DNA from: an uncultured Bacteroidales bacterium
GTDB lineage: Bacteria; Bacteroidota; Bacteroidia; Bacteroidales; UBA932
NCBI GenBank assembly: GCA_902461985.1
Contig: CABQAB010000115.1
Coordinates: 1-6,367 of the forward strand
Direction: 5' to 3'
Length of the DNA: 6,367 bases
Shown here: positions 1-5,252 of the stretch, piece by piece
How positions within the stretch are numbered: position 1 is the first letter of the stretch
Layout: every line of letters starts with the position of its first letter
Notes under the pieces: generated by a model
What the model saw: the letters and a program-made list of their open reading frames with translations, nothing else
Databases searched by the model: none
Told to the model about the DNA's origin: nothing
Made by a program: the position numbers and the translations under genes

Positions 1-22
1 GCATATGCCGGAACTAAAAATG

Positions 23-30
23 TATGTTTA
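23..30 (+). promoter_or_regulatory. Possible -7 promoter box (TATGTTTA)
   Basis: TATGTTTA matches the Bacteroidetes -7 consensus TAnnTTTG at seven of eight positions, missing only the final G. It lies 39 bases before the ATG at 70, so a start of transcription near 37 would give a leader of about 33 nt. The same octamer, followed by a similar AT-rich stretch, recurs at 478-485 before the next gene. The -33 region falls at or beyond the window edge and cannot be judged. This is inferred from motif and position only. Confidence 0.3.
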
Positions 31-62
31 ACGGTAAAAATTTACCGAAGTATTGTTAAACA
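25..62. repeat. Nested inverted repeats upstream of the first gene
   Basis: TGTTTAAC (25-32) is the exact reverse complement of GTTAAACA (55-62). Between them CGGTAAA (32-38) and TTTACCG (41-47) form a second, tighter inverted repeat with a 2-nt spacer. The pair overlaps the possible promoter box and the leader of the gene at 70, so it could be an operator or a leader hairpin. It could also be the end of an upstream transcript, but there is no T-run to support a terminator. Confidence 0.45.
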
Positions 63-69
63 TTCAGTT

Positions 70-465
70 ATGAAAAGACTAATCAAAACTTTTTTCGTAC
101 TGTTTACAGTACTCCTTGCTCCTGCGATTGAATCACAATCCAACAGTGACAAAAGCAAATCCATAGTGATACTCCCAAGCGAACCGCCTATCACTACAAC
201 CAGGCCGCATCGCGCTCCCGCGTATATTCCGGTTTCCGCTTTCTACAGCGAAACACTGTCGGCAGTAATCTTCAACTTCGACATCGAGGTCGATGAAGCG
301 GAAATATCTATAGAATCCGCCTCCGGAGAAATTGTCACAGAATATTTCCTTGCCCCCGATTCAACGGCAGTGATTCCAATCTCAGGAGAAGCGGACTTCT
401 ACAGGATTTCCATTCTGCTCAACGGCAGTGCTTCTTACTCCGGTGAATTTGAACTCCACGACTGA
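70..465 (+). CDS. Small secreted DUF3244-like protein
   Basis: This encodes a 131-residue protein with a clear N-terminal signal peptide: basic MKRLIK, then a hydrophobic stretch at residues 7-20, with probable signal peptidase I cleavage near AIES/QS (20-24). The mature part reads as alternating beta strands with the pattern of the DUF3244 family: a P(V)SAFY start near residue 54, a 'FNFDIEVDEAEISIES' strand pair, a GEIV turn, and a closing GEFEL strand at the C-terminus. DUF3244 proteins are short, periplasmic or exported Bacteroidetes beta proteins with no established function. The reading frame is open back to base 1, but the signal peptide makes the ATG at 70 the obvious start. The next gene begins 39 bases downstream. 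The family assignment is from pattern recognition and is moderately sure. Confidence 0.75.
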   Translation: MKRLIKTFFVLFTVLLAPAIESQSNSDKSKSIVILPSEPPITTTRPHRAPAYIPVSAFYSETLSAVIFNFDIEVDEAEISIESASGEIVTEYFLAPDSTAVIPISGEADFYRISILLNGSASYSGEFELHD

Positions 466-477
466 AACAACAAACAA

Positions 478-485
478 TATGTTTA
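478..485 (+). promoter_or_regulatory. Possible -7 promoter box before the 505 gene
   Basis: TATGTTTA is again a 7/8 match to TAnnTTTG, 19 bases before the ATG at 505. The following bases (AA, four variable bases, then an A-run and TT) resemble those after the same octamer at 23-30, which raises the chance that both are the same kind of element. A TTTG at 448-451 is too far away (26-nt gap) to be a standard -33 box. If it is not a promoter, the 505 gene is simply co-transcribed with the one at 70. Confidence 0.25.
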
Positions 486-504
486 ATCACAAAATTATTG
501 TACT

Positions 505-1356
505 ATGAAAAATCTTCTATCGAAAGTGTATCGCATTCTGATTCTGTTTGTGATACCTTTGACATTCGTCATCGCTACAGCCGAAACATGTGATGATGGC
601 AATGGTTCTTCTTCCACAGATAACCGGCAGACATTGTCGGAAGCCTTTCCAACCAAATGCGACATTCAATTGGACCCGGTATATTTCAGATATGACTTGA
701 CAGGCTATTCGGATAGATGTTTGAGGAGCGGTTATGATGTTTACATGGATATGCAGGAGCTTTCTGAATACAATTATGTCATAGAAGGATCTGACTGGTT
801 GGATTTTAACAAATTATTGTTCAATGGAGGTAGATTCAATGGGGTAAAGCCTGAGGTTAAATTCAGATTCTATAGTCATGAATATAAAGGAGATTATCCA
901 GTTTCTTACCATGATTTTAATGAGCAATTGTGCAATCATAATACTATTGCTAATGTCCCGGAAATTAAAAAGTCTCATTGTGTTGATATGAATGTAAGGA
1001 CGATAAAGACCACCAACAATGGTATATATATAAATTGGGAAAAGACATATACCGTAAGCGGTGTTGGAACATACATGGTGATTGATCAAAAGGGGAAAAC
1101 TATCCAGCCGTTTGAGTTGGTAAAATATGGTATAGCAGACGGGCGTTTTGTAGCTGCAAGGAAAATCAACAATAAAATTGTTTTAATCGAAAACACAGTA
1201 GATGCAACTCTGGAAACAGGAGAGTATAAAATATCGGAAACATCAACCTCACCAAGGGTATCAAAAGTTATGGACAATAAGGTTAATGTCGCAGGAGAAT
1301 TATCTGAGACACAACGGTGGGCGTCTCCGATTGTTGTTGAACTTGAAAAAATGTGA
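505..1356 (+). CDS. Secreted protein of unknown family
   Basis: This is a 283-residue protein that I do not recognise. Residues 1-26 look like a signal peptide: MKNLLSKVYR, then a hydrophobic core (I11-A26). Cleavage could follow ATA at 24-26. Alternatively Cys29 could be lipidated, because it is followed by an acidic, Gly/Ser-rich stretch (CDDGNGSSS) like the surface-export signals of Bacteroidetes lipoproteins; the residues before it (AET) make a poor lipobox. The mature part is rich in Tyr, Asp, Asn and Val and looks mostly beta. It has five further cysteines in its first half (about residues 50-160), compatible with disulfides outside the cytoplasm. The gene is AT-rich compared with fabG. 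Its stop codon overlaps the region where the next lipoprotein starts, so the two are probably translationally coupled. Confidence 0.75.
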   Translation: MKNLLSKVYRILILFVIPLTFVIATAETCDDGNGSSSTDNRQTLSEAFPTKCDIQLDPVYFRYDLTGYSDRCLRSGYDVYMDMQELSEYNYVIEGSDWLDFNKLLFNGGRFNGVKPEVKFRFYSHEYKGDYPVSYHDFNEQLCNHNTIANVPEIKKSHCVDMNVRTIKTTNNGIYINWEKTYTVSGVGTYMVIDQKGKTIQPFELVKYGIADGRFVAARKINNKIVLIENTVDATLETGEYKISETSTSPRVSKVMDNKVNVAGELSETQRWASPIVVELEKM

Positions 1357-1361
1357 TTATT

Positions 1362-2225
1362 GTGAAAACAACTAAATTTTATGTTTTGGCATTGATATTA
1401 GCAACATCCTGCTCTTTGAAAGAAGTTGAGGAGAATACTAATCTCAAAGTAGAAAATGAATATCAAACGATAACAACACCTACTTATTCCAGCAGGGAGA
1501 CAAGAGTAGAAAGCGCAACCGGCAATTTTGGCAAGTATGCAAATCTGTTTGCTGGTCACGATGCAACCATAGCAATAACTTCCCATAGGAATAATCCGAT
1601 GGAAACGGAAACCATCATGGCATATTACGACCCAGTGAATGTGACAGGAACAAAGTCTATAGGCAATACGGTTCAGCCGGAAAATATAATTATCAACGGC
1701 AAAGCGCTATTTCAGCCAAATACAAAATCTTCGGGTGGCAACATTCGTGAAATGTTCGGCAATAGAGTCTCGTTCGGTCTATCCGGTTGCTCTCCATTAT
1801 CAAAATCATCAAATGAGGAGAATGTGACACTGTACGCCCCGGAGATGATAGGGATAGAATTTCCTGAAATATCTGAAGAAAATCATTTTCCACTTTGTTA
1901 TTATAAAAATTTTGTTGTCAGGTGGAATAAGGATGAGAAGAATGAAAACGGCGTCATTATTCTTGTAAAATGGAATGGCACAATGGTATTTGGAGAAGAT
2001 TATTCTTCTTCATACATTTGTCGAAGTGTTTGTGTACCGGACAACGGTGAGGCTGAATTGAATGAAGATATATTTGATGGAATTCCAGATACTTCTTTAT
2101 GCCGTCTATATGTTTTCAGAGGTGATGTTGAAAATATGGATATTGAGGAAGCTACATACCAAGTATTGGCGGAAGTACATGATGTAATAAATTTTGTTTT
2201 AATAAGGAATCTTGAATCAATATGA
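1362..2225 (+). CDS. Lipoprotein of unknown family (full-length paralog of the 3560-3958 remnant)
   Basis: This protein has about 287 residues when started at the GTG at 1362, which gives MKTTKFYVLALILATSC, a normal lipoprotein signal with the lipidated Cys at residue 17. A GTG at 1353, overlapping the previous stop, would add three residues (290 aa) and fits less well. No ATG start is available. The mature N-terminal part is Thr/Ser/Asn-rich. The C-terminal ~130 residues, from LYAPE onward, form a conserved block with CYYKNF, WNKDEKN, FGEDYSS, ICRSVCVP, IPDT, FRGDVEN and NFVLIRN. That block recurs at 3566-3958 with roughly 65% identity by eye, so it is under real constraint. The function is unknown; a cell-surface beta protein is a reasonable inference. 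The stop overlaps the next start by four bases (ATGA). The gene is clearly more AT-rich than the second copy. Confidence 0.78.
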   Translation: MKTTKFYVLALILATSCSLKEVEENTNLKVENEYQTITTPTYSSRETRVESATGNFGKYANLFAGHDATIAITSHRNNPMETETIMAYYDPVNVTGTKSIGNTVQPENIIINGKALFQPNTKSSGGNIREMFGNRVSFGLSGCSPLSKSSNEENVTLYAPEMIGIEFPEISEENHFPLCYYKNFVVRWNKDEKNENGVIILVKWNGTMVFGEDYSSSYICRSVCVPDNGEAELNEDIFDGIPDTSLCRLYVFRGDVENMDIEEATYQVLAEVHDVINFVLIRNLESI

Positions 2226-2683
2226 AACTGAGAAACTTTTCTATAAGCCGAGAGCAGAGGAAAACTCTGTTCTCCCCTGCCAAGGCAAGAAAAGTAGCGA
2301 ATGAGATTCGAACCTTTTTGTATGTTCTGCTGTCGCTGCCGCTTCTCGCGGCGGTGACGGCCTGTCAGAAAGATTATGCAGAGCCGGAGACGGTTTTCAG
2401 ATGCGACTCTGCCGGTGATCACTATGTATACTGTGACATAGATTTGGACGGGTGGACTATGGTTCTCGATGAGGGTGAGATTCCCATAGCCCACTCCAAG
2501 TATTCATATCAGGAGAATTTATGGAATGTGTACGGTGAATGGGCGGATGCGCATTATCATGTGTCCGAGAAAACATTGATGGTCGGAGCCGACAGGAATG
2601 AGAGCGGACGGGAAAGGACGGCCATGATTATAGCTTCATTCAATGGCAGGACAAAAGTCTTCAGAATCATTCAGGAGAAGTAG
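2222..2683 (+). CDS. BACON-like lipoprotein with an unusually long signal-peptide N-region
   Basis: This is a 153-residue protein. The hydrophobic core and lipobox (LLAAVTAC, Cys48) are nearly identical in DNA to those of the lipoproteins at 3184 and 3960, but about 26 extra residues (7-32, basic and polar) lie between MKLRNF and the core. The mature part fits a single BACON-like domain: W78, W101, W107, a strand at 111-124, the motif DRNESGRERTAMII (124-137) and a C-terminal VFRIIQ (146-151). Its nearest relative in view is the following gene, with which it shares DG.TMV, the N-E-S/T-G...R-T motif and the terminal R-I-x-Q. BACON domains are immunoglobulin-like folds common in Bacteroidetes surface proteins. 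Some bind glycans or mucin, but a lone domain does not prove that. It overlaps the upstream stop by four bases and ends one base before the next gene. Confidence 0.75.
   Translation: MKLRNFSISREQRKTLFSPAKARKVANEIRTFLYVLLSLPLLAAVTACQKDYAEPETVFRCDSAGDHYVYCDIDLDGWTMVLDEGEIPIAHSKYSYQENLWNVYGEWADAHYHVSEKTLMVGADRNESGRERTAMIIASFNGRTKVFRIIQEK
2252..2272 (+). repeat. Hairpin inside the signal-peptide insertion
   Basis: GAGCAGAG (2252-2259) can pair with CTCTGTTC (2265-2272), with one G-U pair and a GAAAA loop; A2251-T2273 and G2250-C2274 extend the stem to 10 bp. It sits in the 78-base segment that this lipoprotein has and its two signal-peptide relatives lack. In mRNA it would lie about 30 nt after the start codon. 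Confidence 0.4.
2328..2371 (+). repeat. Shared signal-peptide DNA, copy 1 (core only)
   Basis: This 44-base stretch encodes the hydrophobic core and lipobox (about LLSLPLLAAVTACQK). It is the same as 3179-3256 over this span apart from one base, and its first 31 bases are identical to the copy at 3955-4032. The homology stops at the lipobox cysteine and the following two codons; the mature proteins do not align. Confidence 0.8.
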
Positions 2684-2684
2684 C

Positions 2685-3101
2685 ATGAAAAGGTTTTACA
2701 ATTGGACGGCAGTGCTTGCATTTTCATTGTTGCTGCTGTCATGCGGAAAAGAGGACATGGAGAAGACTCTGCAGTTTCCTGAAGAAGGAGGTGCAGTGAT
2801 GTACAATGACATGACCATAGACGGAAGCACAATGGTCATGGACTCCGGGGATGCGGCCCTCTACCTGCGTTACGACTTCATCAATGATGAGGAAGGCTAC
2901 AACGCGGACTGGATAATTGACGGCGGATGGGTGAGAGTTTATTACAGCATAAGCCGCTCCTGCCTATATGTGATTGCAGATAAAAATGAGACCGGCTCGA
3001 AGAGGACATCAGTTCTGACGGCAACTGAACCCCGGAGACAACTTTCGTCCGAATCGTACACTCCCAAAAACATAGTCCTCCGAATCGTCCAGTCTAAATG
3101 A
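2685..3101 (+). CDS. BACON-like lipoprotein
   Basis: This is a 138-residue protein starting at the ATG at 2685, one base after the previous stop. An in-frame upstream start at 2643 lies inside the preceding gene and would bury the signal peptide, so it is rejected. MKRFYNWTAVLAFSLLLLSC is a standard lipoprotein signal with Cys20. The mature part resembles the preceding protein: DGSTMVMD (46-53), W76 and W82, strand V83-I89, ADKNETGSKRTSVL (98-111) and the closing IVLRIVQSK. The N-E-T-G...R motif followed by a strand and a final V/I-x-Q is typical of BACON-type domains. Unlike its neighbour it carries an extra loop (about EPRRQLSSESYTP) before the last strand. The signal peptide is unrelated in DNA to the shared cassette, so this pair is a tandem duplication of the mature domain with different leaders. 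Surface or periplasmic lipoprotein; ligand unknown. Confidence 0.75.
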   Translation: MKRFYNWTAVLAFSLLLLSCGKEDMEKTLQFPEEGGAVMYNDMTIDGSTMVMDSGDAALYLRYDFINDEEGYNADWIIDGGWVRVYYSISRSCLYVIADKNETGSKRTSVLTATEPRRQLSSESYTPKNIVLRIVQSK

Positions 3102-3178
3102 TTGTCTATTCTTGCCATGATATAGTCAAAGAAATCCGGAAATCAAATGGACAAAAGTATCACCGTAGTAATCATAAA

Positions 3179-3256
3179 GTAGGATGAAACTTCGGAAATT
3201 TGCAATAATGATGCTGTCGCTGCTGCTTCTCGCGGCGGTGACGGCCTGTCAGAAAA
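3179..3256 (+). repeat. Shared signal-peptide DNA, copy 2
   Basis: These 78 bases, from GTAGG before the start codon to the codons after the lipobox cysteine, match 3955-4032 with four mismatches. The match includes five bases upstream of the ATG and ends sharply in the mature coding region. The core also matches 2328-2371. Confidence 0.85.
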
Positions 3257-3522
3257 GAGACACGCTTGCAGGTACGACCTGGGTCTGTGATCAGGACGGC
3301 TCTGAAATGATATTTGTCGATGATTTTGCTGGAAACTATCTTTGGACTGCTGACGGGCCAACTGAAACATACAGTCTGATCTATGAATACTCTCACGAGA
3401 CCATTAGCATTACAATAGCCTTTCCTCGCCGAACTTTTGAAATGTCAGGGACAATAGTTGATGGCTGTATAATGACGCTCGGCGGGAAAGCGACGACTCT
3501 GACATACAACAAAAAGCCATGA
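3184..3522 (+). CDS. Small lipocalin-like lipoprotein
   Basis: This is a 112-residue protein with signal peptide MKLRKFAIMMLSLLLLAAVTAC and the lipidated Cys at 22. The roughly 90-residue mature part has the look of the small lipocalin-like lipoproteins common in Bacteroidales: L-x-GTTW near residues 28-33, a run of short beta strands, a Tyr-containing central strand (TYSLIYEY), a G-x-I-x-G-x-x-MTL strand (about 'GTIVDGCIMTL') and a Lys-rich end. Such proteins are secreted single-domain beta barrels of unknown ligand. The signal-peptide DNA is almost identical to that of the 3960 gene, yet the mature proteins are unrelated. It is followed at once by the remnant at about 3560. An 11-codon reading frame (ATG 3147 to TAG 3180-3182) ends just before it and may be debris of another gene copy. 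Confidence 0.72.
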   Translation: MKLRKFAIMMLSLLLLAAVTACQKRDTLAGTTWVCDQDGSEMIFVDDFAGNYLWTADGPTETYSLIYEYSHETISITIAFPRRTFEMSGTIVDGCIMTLGGKATTLTYNKKP

Positions 3523-3559
3523 ATTAAGCTGTGCCGGTTAAAGAACAATGACGTGATAG

Positions 3560-3958
3560 TCAAGCCTGTATGCCCCGGAAATAATACATATCCAATTCCC
3601 GGATGTTAATTCAGAAGAGGAGGAACTGCCCCTCTGTTATTACGATGGACTGGAGGTGAAATGGAACAAGGACGAAAAGAATGTCAATGGGGTTTTGGTG
3701 GCCGTCACCTGGAGTGGAGACATGATATTTGGAGAAGACTATTCTTCTGCATATATTTGTCGGTCGGTATGTGTTCCGGACACGGGCGAAGCGGTGCTTC
3801 CGAACGAATTGTTCGACGAAATCCCGGACACGGCTTTGTGTGAGCTGTATCTGTTCAGGGGTGACGTGGAAAACATTGATTCTGAATCTCTCGTTTACAA
3901 AGTCATGACGGAAGTGCACGACATGATGAACTTTGTCTTGATAAGAAACATCGAGTAG
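3560..3958 (+). pseudogene. 5'-truncated, frameshifted copy of the 1362-2225 lipoprotein
   Basis: From CTG at 3566 the frame encodes LYAPE...NFVLIRNIE and matches the last ~130 residues of the 1362-2225 lipoprotein at roughly 65% identity (by-eye count, about 84 of 130). The signal peptide and the N-terminal ~150 residues are absent, and TAG and TGA stops lie immediately upstream in frame (3554-3559). Reading 3541-3564 one frame over gives KNNDVIVK, which would join LYAPE smoothly if one C at 3565-3566 were removed, suggesting a frameshift. The only near start is GTG at 3656, which would leave 100 residues without a signal peptide, so I treat this as a remnant, though the 3' part is well preserved. 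It is visibly more GC-rich than the full-length copy. It ends one base before the 3960 gene, just as the full copy abuts the 2222 gene. Confidence 0.75.
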
Positions 3959-4032
3959 GATGAAACTTCGGAAAATTGCAATAATGATGCTGTCGCTGCC
4001 GCTTCTCGCGGCGGTGACAGCTTGTCAGAAAA
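3955..4032 (+). repeat. Shared signal-peptide DNA, copy 3
   Basis: This matches 3179-3256 over 78 bases with four mismatches, and its core matches 2328-2371. It begins within the stop codon region of the upstream remnant and ends just after the lipobox cysteine codon of the 3960 gene. Confidence 0.85.
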
Positions 4033-4664
4033 TGGAGTTGGAAGAATATGATTTCGGGAAACACATCTGCGAATTTTCAGATGAATTGGCGCAAATGTAT
4101 ATTCTTCGCGCATCTGATTTGATGGATGTGTCTCTAATGCTTGAAGATTACCTTTCTGGGATGGTCGGAGATGAGCATCCTTCGTTTGACGGAACGATTG
4201 ATAAGATTGGGGAACGCAGTTATAGAATGGTTTCCGAGGATATGAAGATAACCATAAAAACTGATGTGGATGGTCTGTCATTGTATGATGATTGCTGTAT
4301 GTTGAATATTACAGAGTTTGAAATAAGTGAATACGGAAACCTGTATCGCGGTAATGCTTCTGTCTTCAAAAAGCCGTTGGAAAATAGATGGCAGGTGAAA
4401 ATAGGTGAAGTTACAAGTGACTTTGCAATTCTGCTCCGCTCCGAAAGTGTTTCAGCATGGGCTGTTGAGTCAAAAGGAATTATCCAATACAGGGACAATG
4501 TGTGCGTCGGCGTTTCCACTCGTGATGAAATGAGGGTTGATAAGGTGACCAAATATACAAACACTGGTGAAAAATGGTACAATAAACATTATGCTGGGAA
4601 GTTCTATTGTGTGCTTTATAAGGATAATCATTATGTAGATAGTTGCCTTGCTTATTATCAGTAA
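3960..4664 (+). CDS. Lipoprotein of unknown family
   Basis: This is a 234-residue protein with the shared signal peptide (MKLRKIAIMMLSLPLLAAVTAC, Cys22). I recognise no family in the mature part. It opens with an acidic, helix-prone segment (EEYDFGKHICEFSDELAQMY...LMLEDYLSGMVGD, about 28-74) and continues as a Tyr/Asp/Lys-rich, probably beta region. Four further cysteines are visible at roughly 36, 111-112 and 181, with two near the C-terminus (FYCVLY, DSCLAYY), so disulfides are possible. It follows the remnant of the 1362-type gene by one base, mirroring the arrangement at 2222. The mature part is more AT-rich than its signal-peptide segment, which suggests the leader was joined to a different payload. 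The stop codon lies inside a 10-bp inverted repeat. Confidence 0.72.
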   Translation: MKLRKIAIMMLSLPLLAAVTACQKMELEEYDFGKHICEFSDELAQMYILRASDLMDVSLMLEDYLSGMVGDEHPSFDGTIDKIGERSYRMVSEDMKITIKTDVDGLSLYDDCCMLNITEFEISEYGNLYRGNASVFKKPLENRWQVKIGEVTSDFAILLRSESVSAWAVESKGIIQYRDNVCVGVSTRDEMRVDKVTKYTNTGEKWYNKHYAGKFYCVLYKDNHYVDSCLAYYQ

Positions 4665-4708
4665 TGTTATAGTCATGAATACTGCCTGAGAAAATAGATA
4701 TAACATTA
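4662..4708. repeat. 10-bp inverted repeat spanning a stop codon
   Basis: TAATGTTATA (4662-4671) and TATAACATTA (4699-4708) are perfect reverse complements separated by 27 nt. The left arm contains the TAA stop of the 3960 gene. The stem is all but one pair A-T and there is no following T-run, so an intrinsic terminator is doubtful. It could be a protein-binding site or chance in AT-rich DNA. Confidence 0.4.
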
Positions 4709-4773
4709 GTATAAGGCTGATATTGAAATCTGATGGAAACGACATCGTCTACAAAATCAGACAAAGCCGGTGA
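4690..4773 (+). pseudogene. Remnant of a BACON-like lipoprotein tail
   Basis: The 27 codons before the TGA at 4771-4773 read ENRYNISIRLILKSDG then NDIVYKIRQSR. This resembles the ends of the two BACON-like lipoproteins upstream (RTAMIIASFNG...KVFRIIQEK and RTSVLTA...NIVLRIVQSK): hydrophobic strand, G/N turn, then V-x-[RK]-I-x-Q-[SE]-[KR] and stop. A TGA (4687-4689) interrupts the frame just upstream and no start exists, so it would be a dead fragment. Its place after the 3960 gene parallels the BACON gene at 2685 in the first unit. The match is short and made by eye. Confidence 0.4.
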
Positions 4774-4807
4774 CTAAAATTATTTGTGCACTCGCGTTGC
4801 TAAAAAA

Positions 4808-4858
4808 TCGGGGCTGGCGGATATTTTAACCAAATAAATTTCGGGGCTACCGTATATT
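4808..4858 (+). repeat. Imperfect 18-base direct repeat
   Basis: TCGGGGCTGGCGGATATT (4808-4825) and TCGGGGCTACCGTATATT (4841-4858) agree at 15 of 18 positions, with a 33-base period. The eight-base G-rich core TCGGGGCT stands out in AT-rich surroundings. It may be paired protein-binding sites or debris of a mobile element; nothing else supports either. Confidence 0.5.
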
Positions 4859-5020
4859 GTGGGAGAGTCGGATGCAGAAGAGTACGGGGGATTTGTCGTT
4901 GTACCGCTCTATTGGAAACATTAAACGACAGTTCCTATATTAACAGGAGTGTCTTTATCCGCTATAATATGACGGAATCCGTTATAAATTCCGCTATAAT
5001 TGGCGAGCCCTGCTATATCT

Positions 5021-5203
5021 TCAGCTATAACTTCCAGTTCCGGCATGAACTTTCGCTTGTCCGCCTATGGAGATTTCAAAGGCTGCACCAAGCATATTTA
5101 TTTGCTTCTCCTTAATCTGTTCTTGCGGTTCAAAACCGGCATTTGCAAATTCCTCGTCTATGATTTGCCCTTTAAGACGATTTCTGCCAAGATGATTTCT
5201 TAT
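5021..5203 (-). pseudogene. Possible relic reading frame on the minus strand
   Basis: Read on the minus strand, 60 codons run from after a TAG to a TGA. They include a protein-like, charged helical stretch (GQIIDEEFANAGFEPQEQ, then IKEKQINMLGAAFEI). There is no start codon at its 5' end. Beyond its stop a neighbouring frame stays open to about 4914 (FMPELEVIAEDIAGLANY, then SGIYNG), as if a frameshift had split one gene. I recognise no family. The plus strand of this stretch is less protein-like. It could be the tail of a mobile-element gene, or chance. Confidence 0.3.
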
Positions 5204-5234
5204 CTACGGTGTTTTCTTTTCCGTGGATATTTTC

Positions 5235-5242
5235 TATCTTTG
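5235..5242 (+). promoter_or_regulatory. Promoter -7 box for tRNA-Leu
   Basis: TATCTTTG is a perfect match to the Bacteroidetes -7 consensus TAnnTTTG. It lies 10 bases before the first base of the tRNA, as expected for a tRNA transcript with a very short leader. A T-rich stretch at 5211-5220 occupies the -33 position without a clear consensus. The box may also serve fabG, since no better promoter lies between. Confidence 0.75.
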
Positions 5243-5252
5243 TGGCCGGTTC

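Larger units (their letters stand above)
4665..5252. other. 588-base region without an intact gene
   Basis: No open frame here has a credible start, signal peptide or family pattern. The region holds the BACON-like remnant, an 18-base direct repeat pair at 4808-4858, a cluster of GCTATAAT-like motifs at 4958-5000, a possible minus-strand relic at 5021-5203 and the tRNA promoter at 5235. It reads as eroded accessory DNA joining the lipoprotein array to the tRNA-fabG region. Confidence 0.6.

Noticed and set aside
32..47. Intrinsic terminator at the CGGTAAA/TTTACCG repeat
   Set aside because: The stem is short and has no T-run, and the element overlaps the likely leader of the gene at 70.
2305..2314. 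GATTCGAACC, resembling a tRNA T arm on the minus strand, inside the signal-peptide insertion
   Set aside because: Neither the T stem (AAAGG against CTCAT) nor an acceptor stem pairs. It is ten matching bases only, so a tRNA or attachment site is not supported.
2000..2494. Minus-strand 164-residue open frame
   Set aside because: It spans the end of one lipoprotein gene and the start of the next, both with clear signal peptides or conserved paralogs. It is a shadow frame.
2643..2684. Longer start for the 2685 lipoprotein
   Set aside because: It would overlap the preceding gene and place 14 residues before an otherwise normal lipoprotein signal peptide. ATG 2685, one base after the previous stop, fits better.
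3618..3623. AGGAGG, a strong Shine-Dalgarno-like string
   Set aside because: It falls inside conserved coding sequence (Glu codons of the 1362-type fragment) and no usable start codon follows at the right distance.
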